This document shows positions 45,339 to 58,554 of a stretch of 64,000 nt of DNA, piece after piece. The translations under genes were made by a program, and so were the position numbers. The notes under the pieces were generated by a model that saw only the letters and a program-made list of their open reading frames with translations, had not been told where the DNA came from and did not search any database. The DNA comes from Emydura subglobosa. Taxonomy: Eukaryota > Chordata > Testudines > Chelidae. Each line of letters starts with the position of its first letter. Position 1 is the stretch's first letter. The DNA lies in contig ML679966.1 of the NCBI GenBank assembly GCA_007922225.1, positions 59,416,148-59,480,147 of the forward strand, given 5' to 3'.

Positions 45339-48300
45339 TGACAAGCAAATTATAGATGAAAGTGGAGGCTGGCTCCTTAGAGTTGTGGTGTTTGGTCCTG
45401 AATAACATTGCTGTAGGGCTTAGCAACACTTTTAAAATGGGGAACAATTTGCTGTCTGGAAAATTATACACTCAGCTTTTGAAGAGGTTTAGCTAAGTAA
45501 ACACGCTTGAAACTAAAGTGATCTTCATCAGCAGGCCAGTCCCTATAAAGGTTTTAGGGCCTGCATAGAACCTCAAAAAACAGCTCTTAGCACCTGTAGT
45601 GGTACAATATTATAGGAATATAGGAATAATTGTAGCACTAATAGTAACCAAAGCATTAGTGGTTCATAAGTGATAAAACAAAACAAACAAAAAAAAGAGA
45701 TTAACTGTCTAGGGTTGTATGTGCGTGCATGCGTGCTCTGGCCACAGAGGTACAGCAGTAAAATGAAACTGCCCAACTGTTCATATCTGAAATGGTTTGA
45801 TTATAGGCAGTGTTGGAATTCTGATCCAGAAAGGGGACCCGCTTTCTTGTTGCTCTTTAGATACCAGCCTAAGTCCTCATTCCATATAATTCAAGCTAGA
45901 TACCCCAGTCACTGCAGCATGCAGAGGTAGGGAAAATGCCACGAAAAAAAAAGTACTCATGAATCCATTCTTCTACAGTTGAAAACAGTTCTCACTCCCT
46001 CCATAACAGGGCAGCAGATTGCTCTCTGTACGGGAACATCTTGTCTCATAGAAGGAACATTGGTTCTTTCTTTCTGACATAAAGGCTTTTACCAGGTCAC
46101 CGTGGGGCCATTATAAATCCAATAAACACAAAATTCAGTTTATATGAGATTACATTTATTTTGAAAAGCTTGAGACAGTCACTTATAAGCTCTCTAGTGC
46201 TGTCTTGATCTTGAGAGATCTCTGGACAAGATGCAGTTCATTACTTGTAATTCTTATACGGTCTTGGTCCTGGGACTGTGCCAAAAACAAAAGATTGACT
46301 GTGACATATTACAAGAGTAGTTTTCCAGCATGTGGATTACTAGCATGTGGCAATTAAGCTAATTTTATGTGGGATCAGAAGTATTGTAGGTCAGAGTTTT
46401 GTGCTTTGTTTACCAACCCACCAGCTGTCTTTTCCCATATCTAAAATCCTGTCTTGCATTTTTTTAGTTTCACTCCATTGCTTTTGCTTCAATTGTGTAT
46501 ATACAAAAGACAAAATAGCAAGAATATATTAATCCATCACTGACTGTTGAACTGACTTCATCCTACCCATATTTTATCATGTCTCCTGTACGTGGGGTGT
46601 TGGGGGGGGGGGGGGGAGCTTTTCTTTAAAAAACTATTTTTCTTGGTTTTTACACCAGAGTTAGTAGAACTGAATGCAGTCCACAGTAACTCTATCAATT
46701 CCAGCCCATAAGGATAAAAAATAAAACCAAACCAACAGTGGTCTTCAATAAATAAGAAAATAAGGTATACCACAACCAGTTTTGTCATTCCAGTTGCCAT
46801 TTATTTCATGGAAAATAAGTCTCAAACCAGGTATCTGCCACTAGTATTAGGATTATTTTGTTTCGGGGCACATTTTTTAAACAAAACATGAATTTTGTTG
46901 GCAAGAATGTCAAATCATGGAATTGAGGTTAACAGTGAAAAATTACATCCCCAAGCCTTGACTGCCTTAATCTGGTTTGAATATACTGTCAGTTTTATTA
47001 CTCATTGTCAATCATCCTCATACAGAGTCTAAGATTTTAATTGACAGATGTACACACCCTGTCCTATTTTCTAACCCTTCTGCTTGGGTATTGCATGTGT
47101 ATTGATCTACAGGTCCTGTTGATACCAATCCATTCTATGCTCCTGCTTCTTGTGCCATCCCTCAATCCCTTGTTCATTTAAATTTTTTTTCATAAAATTC
47201 ATAAAACCTCTTGTTCAAACCCTAAAATATCATTATAAAAATTGTTAGGGTCAATGCATTAACGAGAGTTCTCAGCCTTATTGACTAAGTCATAAGTCAA
47301 GTTCAGTTTTACAGACTTATCCTAAACCTATGCAGAAATTTGCACTCAGCATGAGACAACCACATAACTCAGCACAATGGTGCCCTGATTAAGGCCTAGA
47401 ACAAAGGAAGATGCAAATCAGGATTATGACCCAGAGGCACAGCTGTGCGAATGTGCTCTGCACACTACCAGGCCATCAGGCTCATGAGCACCAAGTTCTG
47501 TTTACTTTTAAAAAATGAATGTTTAAACAGGTCTCTGTTTTGATAAGAGTCCTATGTCAAGGACAGGCTATGCAGTTCACCCCAAAGCGAGAGTGAAATC
47601 ATTGTGACAATGCAGTAAAACAAAGGTGTATTCACTGAATGTGCCCGTACAGGACAGAATTTCGAACCACAGCAAGCACTGTAGGAGATTCCAGAGATAT
47701 GTCAAATGGTTACAAAGTTTACAGTTATTGCTATAAAATAAAAGAAACAAGCCATTTCAGGCAGATGCACAATAAGAACTGTTGGATGCCAGGAGTTATT
47801 TTTTTTTCTCCCCTTCAGCTTGAGATATTACTAATCTTTAAGGAGTTCAAACTGAAGATAGTTATAAGATACAAACCACACTCTACCTCAGTTCTATTCC
47901 CAAACATAAGGGTGCAAAAACCAATTGTTACATATAAGGGAAGGAGGAGAGAGAATTAATGTAATAGACCCAACAGATCCAGTCTCTAACTCTACAATTT
48001 CTCCACTCAAGTCTCCTGCTGATCTGGGGCCTCCACACTGGAGGGCTGCTTGGTGCACTCTGGACAAAATCCAGCTTGGAAGCTTTAGAAAGGTGATACA
48101 TTTGGCATAAGAAACTGCCAAGAAACAACTGGAAATCTGATGAAGGCTGTGATTGTTCATGGACATGAACATTAAAAAGAAAATGTAGAAAACTGAGTTA
48201 AGCACAAAAATACACATACAGAACTTCAGGCTCTTCGGGCACTTGGCACATGAGCAAGTATGAAATAGTTTTGTTTTTAAAACAAAGTCATATAGATGTT

Positions 48301-48904
48301 ATAAAAAGCCTTCTGACCATTTCAGAGGTTGCTGTTGACACCTTCTGAACTTTTACACCCTGAACATGTAGCTGTAGTGAGAAGTTGGGCCAGAAAGCCT
48401 CATGCAAGTTGGTTTCTCCCCGCCTCACTAATGAAATATTCAAGTGGTGCATTTTCCAAATAATTTATTTTTAAAAAGTTGTTTTAAAATACATTTTGGG
48501 AGGGGGGGAGGACAGGAGGGGAGGGGGGGGGGAGTAAGGAGTGAACCTGGAAACAGCTAGAGGCCCATGTGTGATTTATTGAATTAAGAGATACCTATTT
48601 CCTCCACAGAACCTAATTAGTGAGGACATTCAGTACATTTGTGTTTGCTCAATTTTCATTTCTGCTCAGAGATCACTTTAAGGTATCAGCACTTGTCTGG
48701 ATATAAATGGGGAGGGGGCTTCTACAGGTTTAGGAAGGGTTTATATAAAATAAGCCCCTGAACCTTACAATGTCATCCTGCTGCTCCACTGATTATGGTT
48801 CTAGTCAACTGTATCCATCCATGCAGTGTTCAATCTGAGTTTTCTCCACCAGAAGCAGAAAAACATTTCCAGGAAGAGATTTAAAAGGAAAAAAATATGC
48901 AAGA
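45339..48904. other. Sequence between the last recognised SPMIP2 exon and the FNIP2 3' UTR
   Basis: A poly-G run lies at 46,602-46,618 and a G-rich run at 48,498-48,533. A tail-family-like GCACAATGGTGCCCTGATTA is near 47,376. A final SPMIP2 exon entered in phase 1 may lie here, but no acceptor followed by a plausible short coding stretch was convincing. Confidence 0.35.
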
Positions 48905-50786
48905 CAATTTAAATAGAATTAAAAAAGTTTATTGCACCAAATGCCGCAAAGAGATAGACCAAAAGTATACTGTAAATAAACAGCAGTAAGAAAAAAATTT
49001 CCACAGTTTGACATTGATATCCATTCAATCAATCCTAAAAAAAGGAAATCCTCTCATAAAACATGCAATAGCAACACAATCAGATTTGCTTCTAGTATGG
49101 ATAATGAGTTAAGTATGTCACTTTTATCCATTTAACTTCGAGTAGCTAATGTATAGTGTATAATTGGCAGTTTAGACTCAATTCTGATTTGCATCCTTTT
49201 AAGTCAAGAGTGGAGGATGAGATGGAGTGGGAGAGAGGAAGGAAATCTTGCTTTAGATAGTGACCAAGTTGTGTTAACTTTATATACAAACATTTGGTGT
49301 TTTGAAAAAGGGCTGGCTTTTCACTTTCAAGAGTGAAAATATCCAAGCAGAACTTATTTATAAATTTTGTCCTCCAAACACATACAGAATCAATGTATAT
49401 ATTCATATATTAGAGGCAAAAAGAACTATAGTTCAGATTAATTCATAATTTGGGAAGCTATAAACTAGATTAAAATATTTAGCTTTTATTAAAACTACTT
49501 TAGATTAAAAGACTTCAGTTAGATGCAGTCCTAAGTTTAGTGTTCACTTGTATTGGCATTTCTCCCCGGGGATTGTAAAAGTTCAATTAAATCTAGAGTG
49601 TGTACATTCTTTAAATTGTAATGTGTAAACTGCAATTCTATAGGGTTTTGAAAGATTACTTAACCCCACTTAAAAACAAGAAAAATATGCATTAAGACAT
49701 TTACAAAAGATTTATAATACTGATAAAAATAAGAAAGCTTTGGAATCTTGAAGATTTAAGCTACATTTTTATTTCACTGTAAGTTTTAAACATTTTTCCC
49801 TGTACATTCATATCACTTTTCATCCTATTACAAATAAAACCGATACATGCTCTAAATATGTCTAACACAACAACATTTGTACATACTCTGTCATGCCACA
49901 CTAACTTGCACAACCAGCAAGATGCTACAAAAATGTTCAACAGGTAAGACTTACAAAAGTTGAAGAAGCCCTAAAGATGGTATCCTGTCAACTGAGGTAG
50001 TATATTTGGTGGGAGGGAGAAATATTTAAGTTTCTTTAGACTAAAGCCAACATTTAAAAAAAAAAAAAAAGAATTATACAAACCTTAATTTTAATTTTAG
50101 AAATAAAATATGAGACTAAAAACAGGGCAGTCTCATTGTGTAATTTGTGCAGAGCAGCAAAGTGTTGTATAAAAGGCAATACGTACAGATGTTATATTGG
50201 GCTGAGGAAATACTGAGTGCTTTTGAATATCAATTCATATGTCTCCTTACATTAATTTATAATCTACAGCAGCATTTGTTGGGGAGTAAGTAGTAAATTA
50301 AGGATTGCTGATCAAGGAACTAATCCTGCAACATGATTTGCACAGATTGACTTGCCTTCAGTGGGGCTCCACGAGGATACCTAGGGCTGCATGCAGGATC
50401 TCTCTGCAGAACTGGGACTCTAGTCAGTTAAGACTGAAGCAAGGCAAGCCATTTTTTACTGGAACAAACAGGAACTAGACAAACTAAATTACTATGAAAA
50501 ACTACAGGGAATGAAGTAAGGGGAATGCATAAAAATTCAGAACTTGTTTTCTCACAAGGGAAAGACCCCTAAGCGGCAAGGGAAAGTTTGGCAATTGGTA
50601 CACTTGCTATGTGGTTTGGTTTCAGGCAGACCATGTGGAGGTAAAAGCAGCTCAGGGGAACCAAATCAGGGCAAGCTGATTTCTTCATGTAACAGCAATA
50701 GGAGATAACCCAAACGTCAGGAAGATTGTAGCCCCTCTGAAAAGGATATTGGGGAAAAGTACTAAATGTATGAATGTATGTCTATA

Positions 50787-51047
50787 GTACAATTAAACAC
50801 CCATGACTGGCTTGGGGCAGCTTACTCACACGCATAGGGCTTGGGCTACAGGACAATAAAGCTGCAGTGTAGGCATCTGGGCTAGGGTTGAAGCATGGGC
50901 TCTGGGACCCCATGAGGAGGGAGTGTCCAACAGCCCATGCTCCAGCCCAAGCCCACAAGTCCACACTGCAATTTTATAGCCCTGCAACCCGAATTAGCTG
51001 ACATGAGCCAGCCATGGGTGTTATGTTGCTTTGCAGACATACCCTGC
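50787..51047. mobile_element. Fold-back MITE, GCAGTGTAG family, copy 3
   Basis: AAGCTGCAGTGTAGGCATCT and GAAGCATGGGCTCTGGGAC face AGCCCATGCTCCAGCCCAAG and TCCACACTGCAATTTTATAG in inverted order. It shares ACCCCATGAGGAGGGAG with the copy at 9,765-10,065. It lies in the candidate FNIP2 3' UTR. Confidence 0.7.
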
Positions 51048-52478
51048 AAGTACTATTCAAAAGAGGGCATCTGGAATGTTAGATTAGTGAACCCAGAACG
51101 TAAACAGTCTTATCTTTTTAGACATCATACCTGGAAATTAAGAGTTCTTCAATTTGGGGAAACAAACTCTCTACACAGAAATTTCTCATGGTAAAATCTA
51201 AATCCAATCTAAATGTTCCTCTCAGAGAGAATAACTAACAAGATTACGGGCAATTCTCTATCGTATTTAGCATAAAATAAAAAAATCCCATAATACTCAC
51301 CTTTTCTTACTTCAATTATTGAAGATTGTCTTTAGAAAACTCAAACACCAGGGCAGTATGAACTGAAATTCTGTGCCCAAGTGTTTCCTTCCAATGCTAG
51401 GAATTCTGGAATCACCAGCAAGGACAATTCAGTGAGCCAATTAATGAATCCTAGCAGGCAGAAATGATTCTAGTAGGAAGAGCTCATATTTCTAAACAAG
51501 TATTTAGGCAGCTTGATAGCCAAAAGTGCCCTATACCACTCATATCTGTACTGCCACAGAATTTTTGATAGTCTAACATTCTGCTTGGCTGGGGTTCCTG
51601 GCCTCTCACTTTTTTTCTTTCAAAATAATGTTTTTATTTCCCTTTGCCCTTTCTTGGTTTAAGTAGTTCATATGCTACTCAATAGTGTTTGATGAAAAAA
51701 AGTAACTTTACACCTTAGTATGTATACACTGCATGTAAATAGTAAAGTTAACTATGCCTGTGAGCAGGGAATTTTAGATAATTGTGTTTTATTGTATGGA
51801 ACAATAAGAGACTGGTGCTATGAACTATTTGACCTAATGGGCAAGTTTCTTCCTCAAAGCAGTTAGTCATTAATAAGTCAGAAGGCACTGAGATGATAGT
51901 GCAAAAATTCTGTAGAATCATGGTGGATGTTTGCAAATGTTCATACTAATAAATAATGATGTCCACGCTTGCCCTTGTACATTTTGTTTCACTTAAAACA
52001 GCCCCCTCCTTTCAGTGTGTGTAAAGAGTGATCTCCAAACAGCTGCAATTCTTTTGACCAGAGATTTTTTTTAAAATAAACTTTTTTTTTGAGTTTATGC
52101 CAATTGGCACAATTGTGCACATATACATGCATCAAGAGTAACACATTTGGTATCATATTGTACTTTGAATGTGAAAAAGAAATATCTCAGATGGCAATAT
52201 CTGATTCTATTAAGACTTAGGACCAATTCCCAGGTTTACAGGTCATACAGAAACTCAAAAACCTATTAATGTTGCAAATGCAAAATGTAAACTTGTAGTA
52301 GAAATTCCATAAGGCTTCCTAAAAAAATCCTCCTCTCTCATAAAGCCTTCTTCATCCTAATATTGAGGTGGCACTACTTATAATCAGAGCTCATTCTGTT
52401 TCCTCATCAGTAAAACTAGAAACAGCTGCAGCTTCCTTAGCCTCTTTTATCCTTTTTAAAAAAAGAAACAATAAACCT

Positions 52479-52480
<2 letters not shown>

Positions 52481-52523
<43 letters not shown>
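52481..52523. repeat. (CA)n microsatellite
   Basis: About 21 uninterrupted CA units. Frames reading CVCVCV on the minus strand are an artefact of it. Confidence 0.97.
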
Positions 52524-52525
<2 letters not shown>

Positions 52526-53085
52526 CCTCAGCTGTTGAATCCAAGTTTTTTGTTTTGAGCCAGATACTGCTACAATACAAAAGGATGCTCCTGTTCTGCA
52601 AATCTTCATGTCCCATCCAAAACAACTCTGTATAGGAATTCTATGTACATAGTTTACAACTCCAGCTCCACAACCAAAGCAGTACACAAAACACCATGCT
52701 ATCACAAGTGCAGTATTAGGAGAACCAGCCTATTCCACCTGTTCATTTTACTGCCATTTCATCTTTTTTAGCAGTGTTTCCTGTTGACAGTTCAGTTTTC
52801 GCTGTAGTGTTCACTTTTGTCATTTAAAAAGACCACAAGGATGCATTCACCTTCATGATTGCTTAACTCAGAGGTGAGTGTCAAAAAAACCTGAATGCCT
52901 TTTTCATTATGTAAACTGAAGTCTTTAGATAAAGTGTCCAGATGAAAGTCAAAATCAAAAGATGTTGGAATAAAGTATCATCATCTGCTTCCCTCACTGT
53001 TCCCCTTTACTGGTGCTTGGCACTTCCGTTCTTCATTCAAGATTCCTGTAGTTTATTTAGGGAATGACTACCCTGAGATTTTAGC

Positions 53086-53164
53086 TTATAAGAGTATTTG
53101 AGCAACGTAAGGGGAGTGAGTGCTTGCAACAGCAGCCAACAAAGGCAGGTCATTGGATTCAATC
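53086..53164 (-). CDS. FNIP2: FNIP2 last coding exon with stop codon, 79 bp coding
   Basis: After a TTCTAG acceptor the first base completes a Gly codon, followed by IESNDLPLLAAVASTHSP and YVAQILL, then TAA at 53,088-53,086. This is the extremely conserved C-terminus of the folliculin-interacting family. It fixes the end of the gene and its orientation, tail to tail with SPMIP2. An AATAAA-like signal lies only about 30 bases after the stop (53,050-53,055 on the plus strand), but further signals follow. Confidence 0.93.
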
Positions 53165-53734
53165 CTAGAAGTTTAAGAAAAGGAAGAAGGCTTTTAAATA
53201 TATACATCCATTTTTTTACAGAAAAATAAGTTACTCCTTTCCCCACACCCACCATCCTAATGCACTTGTGATTTTACAGGCTGAAGTGAGGTCTCAATAA
53301 AAAAAAAAAGAAAAAAATCAACCGAGGTTCATGTTCTTATGTCAGCAATGGTGCTTTAGCACTTCAGGTAAGAGTTAAAATTTGTTCACCCAAGACTCAA
53401 GATTCCATTAACTGAGACCATGGCCATAAAAATAAACAATTTAATATTCCAAATGCATATTACGTCAAAGCCTCAGTAGATGTTCTTGACAACAGATTCT
53501 GATCTGAGCAGCATTACAGCTGAAGTAGTTTGACAAGAACACATACCCATTCTACAATCAAACCAGGAGTGAAAAAGACAGCACAGTCCTGTCAGTTTCA
53601 AGTCACTTCAGCTAAGGTGTTTTGACTGGGGCATGGGATGTTGGGTACATTTTAGGAGAAACAGAATGGAACACCTCATATAACTGAAGGAAGAAAAGTA
53701 AAAGCGTAGGGAAAGCCAAGCATCAAAAGAGATG

Positions 53735-53952
53735 CAGTGTGACTTAGTGGCTAGAAAACTGGACTGGGACTCAGGAGATCAGAGTTCTAGTCCCAGCTCT
53801 GCCATTGGCTTGTTGGGTCACCTTAGGCAATTCACATGGCTTCAGTTTCCCCATATTTAAAATGAGGATAATGATATGACCTCTCTTGTAAAGTGCTTTG
53901 AGATCTACAGATGAAGAGTGCTATGTAAAAGCTAGATATTATTATTATTAAA
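53735..53952 (+). repeat. MIR-like CORE-SINE, nearly complete
   Basis: The copy runs from GTGACTTAGTGGCTAGAAAA through GACTGGGACTCAGGAGATCA, TCTAGTCCCAGCTCTGCCAT, TTCAGTTTCCCCATATTT and GTAAAGTGCTTTGAGATCTA to a (TAT)n tail at 53,937-53,950. The tRNA-like head, CORE and 3' end are all present with few changes, so it is one of the younger SINEs in the window. It lies in the last FNIP2 intron, antisense to the gene. Confidence 0.85.
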
Positions 53953-54002
53953 AATAAAATGGAAGAAGAAGAAATAGCCAGAGAAATTGCCATCTCTGTT
54001 CT

Positions 54003-54083
54003 GGTTTTGTACAGTGCCCAGCACAGTGGAGTCCTGGTCCATGATTAAGGTCCAAGGAGCTACAGTAATAGAAATAATGAAAA
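54003..54083 (+). repeat. SINE/LINE tail family copy
   Basis: TTGTACAGTGCCCAGCACAG, GTCCTGGTCCATGATTAAG and GAGCTACAGTAATAG form the forward tail module also seen at 37,130-37,210. Confidence 0.6.
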
Positions 54084-54303
54084 ACAATAAATGTAGGATT
54101 GACAGAGGGAGAAAAAATAGAGAATAAAAAATGGACACAGTCTTCATTTGGCTGTTGCCTGCAAACAGAATTAAAGAGAAAAACCAGAATGGACAAGAGG
54201 AATACAGTGAATGTACAGGAAGGCTGAAAAGTGAACTGAGGAAAAACTTCACAAACAAAACCAAGTTATGCACCTTAGTGACTCTGAGTTACTGTACATA
54301 GCT

Positions 54304-54323
54304 GCCTTTTTTTTTTTTTTTTT
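54304..54323. repeat. Poly-T run
   Basis: A T homopolymer of about 16-18 bases in a FNIP2 intron. Confidence 0.9.
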
Positions 54324-55145
54324 AAATCATCACTTGTCATCCCTTTTTGTCACACATGATTTACAGCAGTGAGATTTTGAAGACTCAAACTGGCTGTGGT
54401 CTCCAACTTCTTACATTATATTTAAAGAAGAAGATACCTTCTGAAGAAGGATACCATGTCTTTTTAAAAGTTAAAGCTAATTAGTATCAGAAATAATTTC
54501 TGTCTATCTTATTTCTGAAAATGGGCTTTTAAATTGTTGTAGAGAACATAATCAGTTGGAAATGGGAGTGTAGAACACAAGCCAAACTGACCAGTACACG
54601 AACAGCAGCTATTTGTGTTTGATCTTCAGGATATAGACACATGCAAAGGCTGCATGTTGAGCAAAACAGTTATGTATAGTTGCTGAACATAGAACACCTG
54701 TTCACTTCCCCACATTTGTCTTCTGGATCTAGAACAATGAATGCTTCCCCGCAAAAACTCAAACATTTGATGGCACTGCTTTTGCCCACCCTCAAATTTT
54801 GATACAAAATGGGGGGAAAAGATCAGACTGACTGATAACAGAATGGGATTTTGCCTGTTTCATCCTGACAAACTGCTCATGAAAAAGAATATTGTTAATT
54901 TTAATTCAAGGAAATAAGGACCAGCTATTTGTTCTGAATGCTAAATTTTAAACAGCTCAATTTGACTTCCAGATAGCTCAGTGACACACATTTTCACACT
55001 TAATTTGGCATCTCTCTCGGACACTCGCCTAGTGGCCAGTAAGAAGCAAGCCTGCTCACTGAACAGTAGGGTAGTATTCAAAGTTCAAGGAAACTTGGTC
55101 ACACAACCTTGTCAGCAGTTTATTGCAGCTCTAAATCTTACTCAC

Positions 55146-55261
55146 CCCAATACAATTCCTAGCTCTTTTACATGAACTCTTTTATGTCCTCGAAGGTATT
55201 CTGAGAGCATTTTGCTTTTGAGGTACATCTCCTGTAGCCTATCCTCAAGATGCATTATGCA
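55146..55261 (-). CDS. FNIP2: FNIP2 penultimate coding exon, 116 bp
   Basis: This exon lies between a TTTTTTACAG acceptor and a GTGAGT donor on the minus strand. It begins in phase 0 with [18 protein letters not shown], continues [19 protein letters not shown], and leaves two bases (GG) that form a Gly codon with the last exon. It is too short and too broken by intron sequence to stand out by length. Its identity rests on the strongly conserved VHVKELG block and on exact phase agreement with the exons on either side. Confidence 0.92.
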
Positions 55262-58008
55262 CTGTAAAAAACATACCAGAAATGTCAATAATCGATTTAG
55301 CTTTCATGTCAAATCATTGTAAATGTGTGAACTCATAATTTTAGCTACTATACCAGGAAGAATGATGTAAGTTTAGTGTAATGTAAAAAACCCAAAGAAT
55401 AGGCACACTGCTCTTTTCAAGTGGACAACACAAATGTAGCAAAAAGGATGATTTTTCAGAGATTTGGGCCAGGTTGTCTTTCCTATCTAGCACCTTTGTT
55501 GCACATAAGTCAAACAGCCACATTCAACTCCCATTGTAGTCAATGACAGTCTTTTCACGGTCTTAAATAAAAGCTGGATCAGACCCAAATACATTCAAGG
55601 CATCTAAGACTGAAACCTGAAGACTTTGACTAGGCCATCTTCAATTCAAGGCACTACTGTTTTTCTGAAAGATGCAACTTAAATAGCTGAATCTAAAATC
55701 AGAACTTTATTAGCTCTGCAAAACTGCCATTCTTGAACAAACTAAGAATTATAAAAAGTAGCACTTTCCATTTTATTTTACATTTGCAATAAAATGTATG
55801 AAGACAGTGACGTGGGCTGTAATGACAGGTTCTTTTGTTCATTAATTTACTCTAAAATCTCATTTATGCACCTCTTGTAAATGTTTTGTGGTACTAGTTT
55901 TAAAGGGTTTTAATATTGGTTCAACAGTGTTTAATAAATAAATACTAGTTGTCAAAAGGTAATAGTTGAAATTAAATTGGTATTTCAATAATTAGACTTT
56001 TAAAGATCACATCTTCCATTAACAATATGCTGGAAGTACAGTTGCATATGCTTTTTATAGATTTGAGAGATAATTTAAGTGAGAGAGCAGTTATCATGTA
56101 AGAGAATGGGTGAAATCCCTGGTGCCATTGAAGTCAGTGGCAAAACTACCAGGGAGCCAGAATTACATCCAATATTTTTAGTGCTAGAAGGTGAACTGGT
56201 AAGATACTTTATTGCATATTTTGACTTGGGACACAAGATGTGTATTAAACTTGATACATCATCTCTCTGCAGCACAGACCAGTCCATCAAAATCAAACTA
56301 ATTCAGCTCTGCAGGCTCCTAGAAATGAAGGCAAGCAGGGTATGCAATAAGTCACATTTCAGAGCACATCTGACAGGAGGAGGCAGCAATTAGACACGCA
56401 TCAGGAGCAAGTAACTTTAGGCCACATTAAGTGTATTTCTCAAGTTTAAAGAGTAAAAAAAACTGAACTTGTTAATGCATGTGGAATTCTTAACATTGTC
56501 CTAGGAGTATGAATTTCCTTTGGTATATTATGCTAATGTACAACAAATTTTGCTAATTAAAGTCTAAGACAGAAGAGAGCTGTGCTTTGTAGGCAATATA
56601 GCATATATTCTTTCTGATGTTTTTTAACAACATAAATAAATATTTGAACACCCATCCTTTCAGTTCATAATGGTTCTTACATACTTGAAAACAGACAATG
56701 GACCAATTTTTTAATGCTTTGGGTAGTAGGAGAAGGAGATAGCTAGCACTGTGTGGTGAGAAGGCAAGGTGAATTGACAATAGGTTTTACTAAATACTCA
56801 AATCATAGGCCAGGATCAGAGCATTGTCTAAGCCAGGATAACACACTCTCCATGCACCGTCCAATGCAAAGGGAATCCATTAATGCATCCTTAATAGGGT
56901 GGATTAGAGAAAGACATCCAGTATAAGGAGGTGTACTAGAAATTAATTCCATAAACTCTTGTAATCTCTTGACATTTGCACTTCCATAGTTTAGTAATAT
57001 AAGGACTGGGAAAATAATGTGATATGAGATTAAGAATTTTATGAAAATAAATAATATGGCTGGTAGGTAAAGAGATGTGTTTACCTCTTCATCACACTCT
57101 ATTCTAAAGGAGATTCAGCAGTGTCACATGCTGGTAACCTTTACAAACAGAACACTTCCATTGACTGAATACCAGCTAAAAGTCAGCAGACACAGACATT
57201 TTTAATGTGATGTGTGGGTACCCCAGGCAAATCCCTTTCACTCTTTTGACAGCTGAAGAGTTCAGGTTCATCATGCCTACAGAGGCATGAGAAGTGAAGG
57301 GAAATTTTCTTAAGTTTCCTTTATGGCTTGTACCACTGAATGAGTGAAAAATTATTCACAAGTCAGTATTAATATCAGAGATAGTGACTCAAACTAGGAT
57401 ATAAAAGTTCTGAGGATTTTTTTTAAAAGGTGCATTTAAGCATCATCCATGCTGATTTTAGTTTGCTCCTTCCACTCATCACTGACATACTCCAAAAGCT
57501 ATGCTTTAACATGATCACAAATCTTCAAGTACGACCATGAACACATATAGCTCATGGAGGTTCTGTGTTTTGTAGTGCCATACAAAACACAGACTGTTGA
57601 TCTGCTCAGAAGAAAAACTGACAAGGGACAAGCTCTACTAAGACACAAATTTAGCAACGTTATGCTTGTCTTTGGCAGGGATTCTGTGGGAAAATAGGAT
57701 GTGATCATGAAATTCAAGACTAACATAATGCATACACACAAGAGATCTGATTTAAGGTTGAACAGGCAACCTTAATTTTGGCATTTACTAGCTCGACTGC
57801 TTGACTTTGCAGCCTTAATGTTCTTTTAATGTGGTCTTCTATGTGTAATGTATCTGTAGGTTAGCTGCACTGTTCACATGTAGTACATTTACTAAATTGT
57901 TTCATGGAATCAAAATCAAGTAGGTAATACCTGAAGGCTCTACCTAACATGAGCAATTTAACACGACTGAACAATTCTCATTAGCCACAGTTGTTCATAA
58001 ATACTTAC
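55262..58008 (-). other. FNIP2 intron
   Basis: AT-rich intron. One MITE-like fragment at about 56,100-56,170 (GGGTGAAATCCCTGGTGCCA, TTGAAGTCAGTGGCAAAAC) is the only recognisable piece. Confidence 0.5.
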
Positions 58009-58209
58009 GAAGTCAGCTGGGAGATTGAGTTTGTAAAGCTGTAAAATGGACTGCAGTATACTGGACACTTGACTGGAGACCAAGACATCCTGGCCTAACT
58101 TCATGTTGTCCATCATCTTTCTCTGGCTTGTAGCCACCTGTACATTCCATTTATCTGTATCTGCAATAATGCAGACAGCTTCTGCTATGGGCTCATCTAG
58201 TACCGGATG
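58009..58209 (-). CDS. FNIP2: FNIP2 coding exon, 201 bp
   Basis: Exactly 67 codons lie between a CTATTACAG acceptor and a GTAAGT donor, both in phase 0. The peptide starts [19 protein letters not shown], continues with [13 protein letters not shown], and ends [10 protein letters not shown]. This is one of the best conserved blocks of the folliculin-interacting family and makes the family call certain. It lies in the C-terminal domain involved in FLCN and HSP90 binding (known for the family). No substitution or break was seen. Confidence 0.94.
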
Positions 58210-58523
58210 CTGTAATAGGTACAAAACAGGAAAACAAGCTATTCAAAACATTTTCAACTGATGTTCACAACTGACACTAAAAGGCTTCATTAGTACTTAA
58301 GTGCTGCTGGTGTGAAGAAGGAATAGGGAAATGATGAAGTGGGAAGAGAGTTTCAAAGAAGTGAGATCAAACATTTTTAAACAAAAACTAAGTTTTATAA
58401 AAGAAACATGAGAACTGTGGAGAATTTGGATTGGATTTTGTTACGGTGAAATAACTAACAAGACAAACATGATTTGCGGGCCAAAATAAAAATACGCAAG
58501 TCAGATGTGTTGATTTGATTTGA

Positions 58524-58554
<31 letters not shown>

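Larger units (their letters stand above)
48905..53085 (-). other. FNIP2: Candidate FNIP2 3' untranslated region
   Basis: This is AT-rich sequence after the FNIP2 stop codon with no host coding content. It holds a (CA)n run (52,481-52,523), a MITE copy (50,787-51,047) and several possible polyadenylation signals on the minus strand. A distal AATAAA lies at 48,928-48,933 with an AT-rich stretch after it, and a proximal one at 53,050-53,055. I chose the distal end because the family is known to have long 3' UTRs. This is an inference: cDNA ends would decide it, and the true end could be anywhere between the two signals. Confidence 0.35.

Noticed and set aside
52391..52705. 104-codon minus-strand frame with CVCVCV repeats
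   Set aside because: It is a translation of the (CA)n microsatellite within the candidate 3' UTR.
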